A DNA stretch of 64,000 nucleotides. Source: an uncultured Bacteroidales bacterium. Its GTDB lineage: Bacteria; Bacteroidota; Bacteroidia; Bacteroidales; Bacteroidaceae. Position numbers and translations under genes: made by a program. The notes beneath the pieces are model-generated. The model did no database searches, had not been told where the DNA came from, and was given only the letters and a program-made list of their open reading frames with translations. The stretch spans positions 124,001-188,000 of the forward strand of contig CACYZY010000002.1 of the NCBI GenBank assembly GCA_902779085.1, in the 5' to 3' direction. Shown here one piece after another: positions 9,796 to 18,930 of this stretch (the stretch's first letter is position 1; each line of letters opens with the position of its first letter).

Positions 9796-10242
9796 ATGTT
9801 GTTCGATCAAGTAAGCAAAGATATCATCGCTGCCATGAAGGCACACGATAAGGTTGCGTTGGAAACCCTTCGCAACATCAAGAAAGTATTCCTCGAAGCC
9901 AAGACAGCTCCTGGAGCCAACGACACGTTAGAAGATGCTGACGCATTGAAACTCATCCAGAAACTGGTGAAGCAAGGTAAAGATGCAGCCGAAATTTATG
10001 CTCAGCAAGGCCGTGCCGACTTGGCAGAAGCCGAACTGGCTCAGGTAAAAGTGATGGAAACCTATCTGCCCAAGCCACTGAGTGACGAAGAACTGACTGA
10101 AGCTATCAAGCAGATCATAGCTGAAACAGGTGCCACCAGCATGAAAGACATGGGTAAGGTGATGGGCATCGCATCCAAAGCACTTAGTGGTAAGGCAGAA
10201 GGAAGAGCCATCTCTGCTAAGGTGAAAGAGTTGCTGGGATAA
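9796..10242 (+). CDS. GatB/YqeY domain protein
   Basis: This 148-residue helical protein is a stand-alone YqeY domain, related to the C-terminal tRNA-binding domain of the GatB amidotransferase subunit. Recognisable segments are the N-terminal helix LFDQVSKDIIAAMKAHDK, a central LIQKLVKQGKDAAEIY, and the C-terminal MGKVMGIASKALSGKAEGR typical of YqeY. The family's function is not settled; a tRNA-linked role is inferred from the GatB domain. It follows ftsZ by 31 nt and precedes a strong terminator, so it is probably the last gene of the dcw operon. Confidence 0.9.
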   Translation: MLFDQVSKDIIAAMKAHDKVALETLRNIKKVFLEAKTAPGANDTLEDADALKLIQKLVKQGKDAAEIYAQQGRADLAEAELAQVKVMETYLPKPLSDEELTEAIKQIIAETGATSMKDMGKVMGIASKALSGKAEGRAISAKVKELLG

Positions 10243-10302
10243 TACATTTTGTTTTTCAAGATAAGTTCCCTCACAGATTCTGAGGTACTTTATCCCCCTA
10301 AT

Positions 10303-10346
10303 AGCAAGGTTTATACTAAAAAATAAGTGTAAACCTTGCTTTTATT
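10303..10346 (+). terminator. Intrinsic terminator closing the dcw operon
   Basis: AGCAAGGTTTA and TAAACCTTGCT form an 11-bp perfect stem, extendable by TAC/GTG with wobble, around an A-rich loop, followed by TTTATTATT. It lies 60 nt after the YqeY stop and just before the promoter of the next unit. Confidence 0.85.
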
Positions 10347-10358
10347 ATTGGTTTACAT

Positions 10359-10366
10359 TACCTTTG
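10359..10366 (+). promoter_or_regulatory. Bacteroidota -7 box upstream of the oxidoreductase
   Basis: TACCTTTG matches TAnnTTTG and ends 34 nt before the ATG at 10401. No clear TTTG -33 element is seen, only TTGG about 10 nt upstream. Confidence 0.6.
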
Positions 10367-10400
10367 TCATAAGAATAACCTTAAACAATACCTGCAGGAT

Positions 10401-11657
10401 ATGAAAACCAATAGAAGAAATTTCCTGAAAAGCCTTGGTGGCTTGGCACTGTTCACCATCGTGCCTCGTCCTGTGTTGGGCAAGGGCTTTATGGCTCCAT
10501 CCGACCAGCTTACCAAAGGCATCATCGGTGTAGGCGGTATGGGTAGAGGGCACGTCAATTATGGTGGCACACGCTTGGTGGCCATCTGCGATGTTGACCG
10601 TAACCACCTGGAAGCAGGCAAGAACCTCGTTAAAGAGAGCATCGCCACCTACCACGATTTCCGCGAGTTGATTCACGACCCCAATGTTGACATCGTTCAC
10701 ATCGCCACACCACCCCACTGGCATGCCCTGATGAGCATCGAGGCAGCCAAAGCGGGCAAGGACATCTGGTGCGAGAAACCTATGACACGCACCATTGGCG
10801 AAGGCAAACGTGTAGTTGAAACTGTACAGCAATTCGGACGTATGTTCCGTCTGAACACCTGGTTCCGTTTCACCGACCAGTTCTATGGTTTGGGCACTAC
10901 CGTCAAGCCTTTGAAGAAATTAGTACAAAGTGGTTTGCTGGGTTGGCCGTTGAAAGTCACCATCAGTGCCCATACCGGCTTTAACTGGAAGTTCTACTGG
11001 GTGGGCAAGGAAGACCTCGAACCGATGCCTATACCAGCAGAGCTCGACTACGACATGTGGTTAGGTCCGGCACCCGAAAAACCTTACAACCCACACCGTG
11101 TTCATCAGACCTTCCGTGGATACTGGGATTACGATGCTGGTGGTTTGGGCGACATGGGTCAGCACTACATCGACCCCGTTCAATATATCTTAGGTAAGGA
11201 CGATACCAGTCCTGTGAAGGTAGAGGTGGATGCTCCTCAGCAACATCCAGATGCAGTGGGTACTTGGCGAAGCATCACCTACACCTATGCCGACGGTTGT
11301 CAAATCGTACTGTGGGGTGGCGACTACGGCAATCCTAACACACCTTACATCGCTGGTCCAAAGGGCAATGTATATAAGAATTTCGTTTGTGATATTCCTG
11401 ATTGGGAGAAGAAGTTGGCCGACTATCCCGACCCAGCTCCTCAGGTTACTGACTTCATGGAGAGCGTACGCACCCGCAAGCCTTTCGCCCTCAACGAGAC
11501 TAAGGGCTTCCGTTCTGCAACCATCGTCAACATGGGTGCTTGCGCCTTGCGCTTGAACCGTACCCTAGAGTTCGACCCTGTGAAGCTGCAGTTCATCAAC
11601 GACGAAGCAGCTAATCGCCTCATCAACCAACCTATGCGTGGGGAGTGGCAACTCTAA
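10401..11657 (+). CDS. Exported Gfo/Idh/MocA-family oxidoreductase
   Basis: This is a 418-residue NAD(P)-dependent oxidoreductase. The N-terminus carries a Tat-type signal (NRRNFLKSLGG then a hydrophobic stretch to about residue 27), so the cofactor-loaded enzyme is probably exported to the periplasm. The Rossmann loop GVGGMGRGH is near residue 49 and the family motif WCEKPMTRT near residue 124, containing the catalytic-type EKP. The C-terminal half has the Gfo/Idh/MocA substrate domain with WDYDAGGLGDMGQHYIDP. It is followed after 30 nt by a double-DUF1080 protein. Such pairs take part in 3-keto-glycoside metabolism in Bacteroides; I infer a sugar C3-oxidising or -reducing role, with unknown substrate. 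Confidence 0.88.
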   Translation: MKTNRRNFLKSLGGLALFTIVPRPVLGKGFMAPSDQLTKGIIGVGGMGRGHVNYGGTRLVAICDVDRNHLEAGKNLVKESIATYHDFRELIHDPNVDIVHIATPPHWHALMSIEAAKAGKDIWCEKPMTRTIGEGKRVVETVQQFGRMFRLNTWFRFTDQFYGLGTTVKPLKKLVQSGLLGWPLKVTISAHTGFNWKFYWVGKEDLEPMPIPAELDYDMWLGPAPEKPYNPHRVHQTFRGYWDYDAGGLGDMGQHYIDPVQYILGKDDTSPVKVEVDAPQQHPDAVGTWRSITYTYADGCQIVLWGGDYGNPNTPYIAGPKGNVYKNFVCDIPDWEKKLADYPDPAPQVTDFMESVRTRKPFALNETKGFRSATIVNMGACALRLNRTLEFDPVKLQFINDEAANRLINQPMRGEWQL

Positions 11658-11687
11658 TTATGGATAATGAATAATAGATAATTAGTT

Positions 11688-14600
11688 ATGAAGAAATATA
11701 CGTTATTATTTGTATCCCTCTTGGTTAGCTGTCTCATGCTAGCTCAAGGTCCTGCTAACCGCACGGCCAAGACTATTGCAGCCGATGTTCTGGCTCAAAT
11801 GCCGGCACAGAACCAAGAGACATTCAACAGTCTGATGAACGACTTGGCATCCAGTGGTGAAGAGGGTATCCTTATCCTCACCCAGATGCTGAAGGCGCCT
11901 GGTCAGGGAAGTAACGCACAAGTGGAATATGCACTGAGTGGACTTACCTCCTATGTCAGTGCTCCTGGCCGTGAAGCCCAGCAGGCAGTAGTGTTGTCAG
12001 CTCTCAACAAAGCTGCAGCACAAGCCACCAACGCCACCGTAAAGGCGTTCCTTGAAAACCAAGCCAGCTTGCTGAACCGTCCTTACACTATGGCAGAGCC
12101 AACCATTCCTGCTTTGGCCATCGCACAACGTAACGCTAAAGCAGCTCTTAAGAGTGGCAAGCAACAAGACCGCATCAAGGCCATGTTGCAAGTCATGAGT
12201 CAGTTGTCAGCTAATGACGCACAGAAGACAGCTCTTGCCGCCCTGAAAGATGGCAACAAGGACTATCGCAACGCTATACTCAGCGCAGTGTCCAACAAAG
12301 CCGACAAGGGTTTCTACAACACCCTCGTAAAGACGATGCTCAAGGCAAAGCCCGACGTACAGGCTGATATCATTAACTTCCTTGCAGCTGAAGCCGACAA
12401 GAGTGCAGAAAAGCGCAACTTGGTAAAGAACTCAGAGGCTAAGTGGGACAATCCTACGATGAATATCCTGCACAACTTTGTCAAGACAAGCGGCAACTTC
12501 GATATCGTCGAGGCATCCGTAAGTGCCTTGCGTAATATTGGCGATGCATCATCTATTCCTGTCATCGCTTCACTGTTTAGCAAGAATGACAGCAAGTATG
12601 TTGCTTTGGCACAAGCCGCAATAGCATCGTTCAATGGCAAGATCAACAGCGATGTGGCAAAGGCTATCGGTAATGCAAGTCCTGCAGGCAAGATTGCCGG
12701 CATCGAACTGCTGGCTGACCGAAAGGCTACCGTCAACTTGGGCACCGTTCTGGCAGAGACCGACAATGCTGACGCCAACGTCAAGGCAGCTGCTCTCAAG
12801 GCACTGAAAGACTTGGTAGGGCCACAAGACTTTATCAAGATGTGCGGCTTACTTGAAGATGCAAGCGCTGATGCATACCAACCTCTGCAACAGGCCATCA
12901 CTGCTACTTTAGCAGGTCAAGCTCCTACGCAACAAGTGCAGACCATCAGTCAGCGCATGAATCAGGCAGGCACGGGCAAGGGTTATCTCTATTATCCAGT
13001 ACTCGCCGCTACAGGTGATACTAAAGCACTCAAGACCATTGTGGATGGATTGTCCACAGGCACTCAGGCTTCTCGTGATGCAGCTTTCCAAGCTCTTCTC
13101 ACTTGGCCGGGCCTCGAGGCAGCTCCACATCTTTATAGCATTGCTCGCCAATCTTCAGGCGACACCTTCGACAAAGCGCTTGACCGCTACATTGATCTGG
13201 GCTCTTCTGAAAGCCTCACGGGCGAGAACCAATTGCAGTTCCTCCGTCAGGCAATGGAATTGGCTAAGACCGACAAGCAACGCACCAAGATTCTGGAGAA
13301 GGTGGATCAGACAGGTACCTTCTTGGGTATGATGATGGCAGGCGACTACATCAACAATCCCGCTCTGCAACAAACAGCAGCTACTGCCGTGATGGACATT
13401 GCTGTGGCACATCCTGAGTACAACGGTGCCAATACACGTGCCCTCCTCAACAAAGTGGTAGAAGTACTGAGTGGTGGTGATGCCGACTACTTCAAGCAAA
13501 ACATCAAGAAATACCTCGAAGAGAACTCTGCCAACGAACAAGGCTTCGTAAGCATCTTCAACGGCAAGGACCTCACTGGTTGGAAAGGTCTGGTACAAGA
13601 CCCAATCAAGCGCAGCAAGATGAAACCAGCACAGCTCGCCAAAGAGCAGATCAAAGCTGACGAACAGATGCGCAAGGACTGGATTGTAGAAGACGGTTCA
13701 CTGGCTTATGTGGGCACAGGCTACGATAATCTCTGCACCGAGAAGCAGTATGGTGACTTCGAGATGCTGGTAGATTGGAAACTCGACCCCAACGGTGCTG
13801 AGCCCGATGCAGGTATCTACCTTCGTGGTACGCCTCAGGTACAGATTTGGGACACTGCTCGTGTAGATGTAGGTGCTCAGGTAGGATCTGGTGGCTTGTA
13901 CAACAACAAGAAGAACAAGGACATTCCTCTGGTAGTAGCCGACAATCCATTGGGCGAGTGGAATTCCTTCTATATTAAAATGGTGGGCGACCGAGTAACG
14001 GTGAAGCTCAACGGTATCCTCGTGGTAGATGATGTTATCCTCGAGAACTACTGGGATCGTTCACAACCTATCTTCCCTATCGAGCAACTCGAGTTGCAGG
14101 CTCATGGCAGTAAGGTATGGTTCCGCAACATCTACGTGAAGGAACTCAAGCGTGCCGAAGCGTTCCAACTCTCCGAGCAAGAGAAGAAAGAAGGCTTCAA
14201 GGTACTCTTCGACGGCACCAACATGTATCAGTGGACAGGCAACACCGTCGACTATACCATCGAGAACGGTACCATCAGCATGAACCCAAGCAAAGCCTTT
14301 GGTGGCAACCTCTACACTGTTGACGAATATGCCGACTTTATCTACCGTTTCGAGTTCAAGCTTACCCCAGGAGCTAACAATGGCGTAGGCATCCGTACTC
14401 CTATGGAAGGCGATGCCGCTTATGTAGGTATGGAGATACAAATTCTCGACTGCGAGCATCCTACCTATAGCTACATCACCCCATTGCAGCATCACGGATC
14501 AGTCTATGGCATCATCCCAGCTAAACCCGACCATCACAGTGCTTTCAAACCAGCAGGTGAATGGAACGAGGAGGAGATTTATGCTAAGGGCGACTACATC

Positions 14601-14780
14601 CGCGTGACGGTCAACGGACAAATCATCAATGAGGGCAACATCCGTGAGGCCACCAAGAACGGTACGGCCGACAAGCAGGAACATCCGGGCCTCTTCAACA
14701 AGAAGGGTCACATCGGCTTCCTCGGTCATGGATCACCCGTTCAGTTCCGCAACATCCGCATCAAGGAACTAAAGGACTAA
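11688..14780 (+). CDS. Large exported protein with HEAT-like repeats and two DUF1080 domains
   Basis: This 1030-residue protein starts with a signal peptide (MKKYTLLFVSLLVSCLMLAQG). Residues from about 60 to 610 are Ala-rich alpha-helical HEAT-like repeats. Two DUF1080 (3-keto-disaccharide hydrolase, concanavalin-like) domains follow. The first begins near residue 617 with SIFNGKDLTGWKG, the second near residue 834 with KVLFDGTNMYQWTG. DUF1080 proteins cleave 3-keto-glycosides by an elimination/hydration route. Together with the upstream oxidoreductase this suggests a two-gene periplasmic 3-keto-sugar module. There is no SusC/SusD pair or other glycoside hydrolase nearby. The helical part may be a scaffold; its role is unknown. 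Confidence 0.85.
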   Translation: MKKYTLLFVSLLVSCLMLAQGPANRTAKTIAADVLAQMPAQNQETFNSLMNDLASSGEEGILILTQMLKAPGQGSNAQVEYALSGLTSYVSAPGREAQQAVVLSALNKAAAQATNATVKAFLENQASLLNRPYTMAEPTIPALAIAQRNAKAALKSGKQQDRIKAMLQVMSQLSANDAQKTALAALKDGNKDYRNAILSAVSNKADKGFYNTLVKTMLKAKPDVQADIINFLAAEADKSAEKRNLVKNSEAKWDNPTMNILHNFVKTSGNFDIVEASVSALRNIGDASSIPVIASLFSKNDSKYVALAQAAIASFNGKINSDVAKAIGNASPAGKIAGIELLADRKATVNLGTVLAETDNADANVKAAALKALKDLVGPQDFIKMCGLLEDASADAYQPLQQAITATLAGQAPTQQVQTISQRMNQAGTGKGYLYYPVLAATGDTKALKTIVDGLSTGTQASRDAAFQALLTWPGLEAAPHLYSIARQSSGDTFDKALDRYIDLGSSESLTGENQLQFLRQAMELAKTDKQRTKILEKVDQTGTFLGMMMAGDYINNPALQQTAATAVMDIAVAHPEYNGANTRALLNKVVEVLSGGDADYFKQNIKKYLEENSANEQGFVSIFNGKDLTGWKGLVQDPIKRSKMKPAQLAKEQIKADEQMRKDWIVEDGSLAYVGTGYDNLCTEKQYGDFEMLVDWKLDPNGAEPDAGIYLRGTPQVQIWDTARVDVGAQVGSGGLYNNKKNKDIPLVVADNPLGEWNSFYIKMVGDRVTVKLNGILVVDDVILENYWDRSQPIFPIEQLELQAHGSKVWFRNIYVKELKRAEAFQLSEQEKKEGFKVLFDGTNMYQWTGNTVDYTIENGTISMNPSKAFGGNLYTVDEYADFIYRFEFKLTPGANNGVGIRTPMEGDAAYVGMEIQILDCEHPTYSYITPLQHHGSVYGIIPAKPDHHSAFKPAGEWNEEEIYAKGDYIRVTVNGQIINEGNIREATKNGTADKQEHPGLFNKKGHIGFLGHGSPVQFRNIRIKELKD

Positions 14781-14823
14781 GAGCTCCAATAGACTAATTG
14801 TTCAAATAGTATACTACTTCAAG

Positions 14824-14865
14824 GCTGCATCAAGATGTGAATCTTGGTGCAGTCGCTTTTTAAAT
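14824..14865 (+). terminator. Intrinsic terminator after the DUF1080 gene
   Basis: CTGCATCAAGAT pairs with ATCTTGGTGCAG (one G-U pair) around a GTGA loop, followed by a T-rich tract. It lies 44 nt after the stop at 14780. Confidence 0.85.
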
Positions 14866-14937
14866 TGCCTTTACATGCATGTATTAATACTAATTCAAAT
14901 ATTTGTACAGCCAATAAGATAAAAGATAATTCGATAG

Positions 14938-15108
14938 ATGAAAATAACTGAGAAGTTGCCTGATGGCAGTTACATAACTTATGAAAATATGTCCGAGTAT
15001 ATGAGTGGTTGCTTCTATAAGCAAATTGGATGCTCTGAATGTCTAATTTTTCTGTTAATTATAATAGTCAAAGCAGTTAAAAACATCTCTTACTTGCTAG
15101 CCGAATAA
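14938..15108 (+). CDS. Possible small protein of 56 residues
   Basis: An ATG-started frame of 56 codons begins MKITEKLPDGSYITYENMSE, contains three cysteines in FYKQIGCSECL, and has a hydrophobic stretch LIFLLIIIVKAV that could be one membrane helix. I do not recognise it. There is no clear promoter match, and it sits between a terminator and a repeat array, so it may be a chance frame. Evidence is limited to the intact frame and its plausible amphipathic/hydrophobic layout. Confidence 0.25.
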   Translation: MKITEKLPDGSYITYENMSEYMSGCFYKQIGCSECLIFLLIIIVKAVKNISYLLAE

Positions 15109-15330
15109 CTATTTGGTTAATGTATCGTTAACCGAAGACTTTTGCCTCATTACCCTATGGTTAAGGCTTGCTATCCCTATGACTAAAGCTTACTATCCCA
15201 AAAGGCAAGGCTTTCCACTACCTCCCGCAATATCTACTATCACCCATCGCAGTATCTGTTATACCCCCATAGGAGATACTGCAATGACTCATAACAAGCC
15301 TTCCAACTACACATAGCAGATACTGCGACA
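15109..15330. repeat. Degenerate 22-23-nt repeat array in an intergenic region
   Basis: The sequence can be laid out as about ten units of 22-23 nt, several ending in TATCCC, ATTACCC or a similar ACCC. The best adjacent pair is AAGGCTTGCTATCCC (15163) and AAAGCTTACTATCCC (15185), spaced exactly 22 nt. Overlaid on this is CGCAGTATCTnnTAT in both orientations: direct at 15226 and 15248, inverted near 15269 and 15313. The divergence is too high for a CRISPR array. No gene is evident in the rest of the region up to 15433. Confidence 0.5.
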
Positions 15331-15433
15331 ACACGTAGAAACACCTCCTTTGAAAAAGCAAAGAATAAGGGCTTTATAATACCTTTCTTTTTCGCCTTTC
15401 AAGCTAGAAATCTATATATAAACCGTCAAATAA

Positions 15434-16921
15434 TCAAGAATTAGGTTCTGATGGGAGTATGGGGGCTTGATCTGAGTCAATAAAAAGAGTATTATCTATT
15501 TCGTTAATGGATTTCTTCTTTTTATTCTCCTTGGCGCCAGCCTTCAATAAGCTTTTAGCAGCAGTAATGATGCTTTGCCCACTATCGGCAGTAGTAATCT
15601 TCAATCGATTGATTTTCTTTACAACATCGTTGATGCTGACCTCTACATCACTGAAACGAGTGCCAAAGTCTTGCACACGCTCAATCACTAAGTTGGCAGC
15701 ATCTATCATGGCTTGCTGGTTCTCAAGTTGGCGTACTTGCGTCCACATCATTTCCAATACACGAAGATTCATATACATGGTTTGTGGACCAAGTATAAGC
15801 ACTCCCTCGTCATATGCTTCGCGCCATAAGGTAGAGTCGTTGAGGAGTGCAAGGTTTAGCGCCCCTTCAATAGGCACATACATAATGGCAAAATTCAGAC
15901 GATTATAACCGTCAGGCAGATATCTATTATAGTCCTTGCGTGCCAAACGTTTCACCTGAGAACGAACACTATCTATATGCGCCCTTAGATAGCCACTCTT
16001 TTCAGGAGTACCATCTTCGGCATTCATATAACGCTCATAGTCAGTAAGCGACATTTTGGAATCCACTACTACATGGCGGTTATTGGGGAAATGCAGAATA
16101 AAGTCAGGTACCAGTCCCTTTCCATCATCACCCCTAGCACCTTTACCAAACTGATCACGCAAGGTTTCTTGGGTAACAAACTGCTCACCTTCTTTAAGAC
16201 CCAAATCTTCAAGCAATTGCTTTAGCTTTAACTCGCCAAAATTTCCCTGTATCTTCACCTCTCCTGTAAGGGCGCGTGTCAATCTATCAGCCGTTTCACC
16301 AATCGCAGTACTCTTTTGCATATTGATCTTGATACTTTCATCTAAACGTGTCAAAGCTTCTGCTTGTTGTTCTTTAGTCCTAAGGAAAGCCTCCTGCATA
16401 TCTTTAAGGCTTTTCTGCAGAGGGTCAATAATCTTTGATACTTGCTCCTTGTTTTTATCGCCCAATTCCTCCTCACGCTGCTTGAGCACTTTCTCAGAGG
16501 TAGTTTGCATCTGCTCTTTGATAAGATTTAATTGGGCCTCAATCTGTTTGGCATTCAGCTCTTTCAAAGCTACAACTTGTGCATCGTAAGCCTCTTTAGA
16601 TTGCTTGAGTTGCAGTTCATAAAAAACTTTCAGTTGTTCAACTTGCTTGTCATGTTGATCTTTCTGAGTGTTTAACTGAAGAGAAATACTGTCAATCTTT
16701 TCTTTCGCCACGTCACGTTCAGACTTCAAATCGGCGATAGCAGCCTGCTTGTCGTTAATTACAGCCTCTTTCTCTTTAAGTTCTTTGTCGCGTTCTGCCA
16801 CCGTACTTTCTAACTTACTTATTGTCTCGACATAATCTTTTTTGCCTCGGCTACCCATAAAATACCCAAGCACGGCCATCAAAATAACACCTAAAATTGC
16901 TACTATCAGATATATCTCCAT
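15434..16921 (-). CDS. rmuC: DNA recombination protein RmuC
   Basis: RmuC proteins limit DNA inversion and recombination and carry a PD-(D/E)xK-like nuclease fold. The 495-residue product has an N-terminal membrane helix (about residues 3-22), a long coiled coil rich in K/E/Q (about 30-215), and the RmuC domain with FGELKLKQLLEDLGL near residue 230, PDFILHFP near 271 and VVVDSKMSLTDYERY near 283, holding the D..DxK-type residues. The tail is polar. It is the last gene of the aroQ operon on this strand, 8 nt after the LTA-synthase-like gene. Confidence 0.92.
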   Translation of the reverse strand: MEIYLIVAILGVILMAVLGYFMGSRGKKDYVETISKLESTVAERDKELKEKEAVINDKQAAIADLKSERDVAKEKIDSISLQLNTQKDQHDKQVEQLKVFYELQLKQSKEAYDAQVVALKELNAKQIEAQLNLIKEQMQTTSEKVLKQREEELGDKNKEQVSKIIDPLQKSLKDMQEAFLRTKEQQAEALTRLDESIKINMQKSTAIGETADRLTRALTGEVKIQGNFGELKLKQLLEDLGLKEGEQFVTQETLRDQFGKGARGDDGKGLVPDFILHFPNNRHVVVDSKMSLTDYERYMNAEDGTPEKSGYLRAHIDSVRSQVKRLARKDYNRYLPDGYNRLNFAIMYVPIEGALNLALLNDSTLWREAYDEGVLILGPQTMYMNLRVLEMMWTQVRQLENQQAMIDAANLVIERVQDFGTRFSDVEVSINDVVKKINRLKITTADSGQSIITAAKSLLKAGAKENKKKKSINEIDNTLFIDSDQAPILPSEPNS

Positions 16922-16929
16922 AACTACTA

Positions 16930-18930
16930 TTATTTACTTCGTTCAGTTTTATTGAATACCAATCGGTCTTCCGTCATGCGCACCATGTATTGCTGGATGA
17001 TAGCTTTCAGGGTGCGCTCCATTTTGGCCTCAACATCACCTAACTGCCCTTTGAGGTTGTTGTGCAGGAACCAGTCGGTGCGATAGTTGTAAATGGCCTT
17101 TACCTCACCATCATCGGTAAACTGCATCACATAATCTCCCTTGACGTATTGGTACATACCATTATTGTTGTTGATTGCCCAAGTATCGGCATCGGGCGTA
17201 TGCAGCAAGTCGTTGCCGAAAGCCACATAGGGCTCGTCATAACCCAAGTAGTTCAATACAGTGGGCATGATGTCAATCTGTTGTGCTATGCAATGGCGGC
17301 GCTCAGCCGGCATTTGTCCTATAGGGTCAAAGAAGAAGATAGAGCCGCCATACAAGCCTAAGTCGGTCATGTATTCTGGGCGAGTGGTCCAGTTGGTATG
17401 GTCTGAGGCAAACACAAACAAAGTATTCTCGTACCATGGCTGCTGTTTTGCAGTTTCGAAGAACCTTCGCAAAGCATGATCAACATAGCGGATGCATTTA
17501 TGAATCGGGTTATCGTCACCAGGCTCATCGACATACACATCACGATAACGTTCAGGCACATTATAAGGATCGTGAGAGCTGGCCGTAAACAACGTAGTAA
17601 CAAATGGTTGTGGTAATTCGGTCATCTTCAAAGCATAGAATTGCAGGAATTCCTCGTCCCAGATAGCCCAATTGCCATCGAAATCATCATCGCCGTTAAA
17701 ACGCTTGTCCTGATTATATTCTGTGCGACCGAAATAGTCGGAAAATTTAGTGGTCTTGGCATACGCGTCAAATCCCATCGACCCATTCTCTGCCCCATGG
17801 AAAAAAGCCGAATAATATCCCTTCTTTCCCAATTCACCCGCTAAACCACTTACCTCATTGACCGAAGCAGGAGTCAGGATATAAGGTTCGATGACATGGG
17901 GAATACTTGACAAGATTGAGGGCATGGCATCAATGCTTTTACGTCCATTGGCAAAGGTATAGTCAAAAGTAAGCGAATGCTGCAACAGCGAATCCACGAA
18001 AGGTGTAAAGCTCTTGTAATTCGGATCGCCCCATATATCGTTGTATGCTCCTATATACTCGCGAGCAAAGCTCTCGAGGATGAGTACCACCACGTTCTTC
18101 TTTTGCATCTCCACCGTATCACTGGGCACGATAATGGGCTCGTAAATCTTACTGAGTTCCTCGCGAGAAAAGAATTTCGGATCTTTATACGCATTCTTGC
18201 CAATGGTGCGAAGCATCGAGAACGGCGTGTTGAGCACGATGGCCGCTTCGACTGGACGGTTGACATACCTATGGGCATTGCTGATGGTAATGGGACGTAT
18301 GGCAATAGTAGTACCACCACGTATGCCAAAGACTGTCAAAGGAATAAATCCAAAGAAGCACACCAAATAGAAAAGGTAATACTTTACGTATTGTTTGGGA
18401 GTAGAGAAAGACAGTTGGCCTGTTGGCCTAACATAGAGGAACCATATAGAGGCTATGATAACTATTCCTATCAGCACGATGTACCAATAGTTAAGCATTG
18501 CAGCACCAAAGATACCCCCAAGGTTTTCCTCATGGCTGAACTCCTGAAACACGCTGGTAGTAGTACGGCGACCTGTATATTTGAAATAGACGGCATCCAT
18601 TAAGTTGACCACCACCGCTATGCTATTGACTATCACAAACACCCATTTCGCCAAGGTTTGCCAACCTTCTCTCTCCTTAAGATGAAGAGGCAACAGCATC
18701 AACAAAGCATATAACGAGTTTGTTAACAGGATGGAGGCTGTGTCAAACATCCAGCATCCCTGCAATAACTTGGAGACAGACAAGGCTTCGAAACCTTCTG
18801 AAAATGTGCCCCAGTTCTCTAAAACATACACTAGTCTACATAAAAAATAAACCACATATACCAAGATGAGGTTGAAGATAAAAGCAACCGCATTAGATAT
18901 CATTGTTCTTTTAATAATCAATCCTTTCAT
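16930..18930 (-). CDS. LTA synthase-like membrane sulfatase-fold protein
   Basis: This 666-residue inner-membrane protein has about five N-terminal helices (to roughly residue 205) and a large periplasmic sulfatase-fold domain. That layout is shared by lipoteichoic acid synthases, OpgB and phosphoethanolamine transferases. VVVLILESFAREYIG near residue 278 is the metal-binding strand (Glu), GRKSIDAMPS near 328 holds the nucleophile region, and FVFASDHTNW near 507 is the metal-binding DH. Gram-negative cells lack LTA, so a role in transferring phospho-groups to envelope glycans or lipids is inferred. The start at 18930 overlaps the upstream phosphoesterase by 20 nt; a second ATG at 18903 would avoid the overlap. 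Confidence 0.85.
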   Translation of the reverse strand: MKGLIIKRTMISNAVAFIFNLILVYVVYFLCRLVYVLENWGTFSEGFEALSVSKLLQGCWMFDTASILLTNSLYALLMLLPLHLKEREGWQTLAKWVFVIVNSIAVVVNLMDAVYFKYTGRRTTTSVFQEFSHEENLGGIFGAAMLNYWYIVLIGIVIIASIWFLYVRPTGQLSFSTPKQYVKYYLFYLVCFFGFIPLTVFGIRGGTTIAIRPITISNAHRYVNRPVEAAIVLNTPFSMLRTIGKNAYKDPKFFSREELSKIYEPIIVPSDTVEMQKKNVVVLILESFAREYIGAYNDIWGDPNYKSFTPFVDSLLQHSLTFDYTFANGRKSIDAMPSILSSIPHVIEPYILTPASVNEVSGLAGELGKKGYYSAFFHGAENGSMGFDAYAKTTKFSDYFGRTEYNQDKRFNGDDDFDGNWAIWDEEFLQFYALKMTELPQPFVTTLFTASSHDPYNVPERYRDVYVDEPGDDNPIHKCIRYVDHALRRFFETAKQQPWYENTLFVFASDHTNWTTRPEYMTDLGLYGGSIFFFDPIGQMPAERRHCIAQQIDIMPTVLNYLGYDEPYVAFGNDLLHTPDADTWAINNNNGMYQYVKGDYVMQFTDDGEVKAIYNYRTDWFLHNNLKGQLGDVEAKMERTLKAIIQQYMVRMTEDRLVFNKTERSK

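Noticed and set aside
10271..10290. A small hairpin CCTCA/TGAGG after the YqeY gene
   Set aside because: Only 5 bp and not followed by T; the longer hairpin at 10303 explains termination better.
15113..15316. A 67-residue frame across the repeat array
   Set aside because: It only spans the degenerate 22-nt repeats, and has no recognisable domain or start signal.
17977..18603. A 208-residue open frame on the plus strand
   Set aside because: It lies antisense to the conserved LTA-synthase-like gene, which has intact family motifs.
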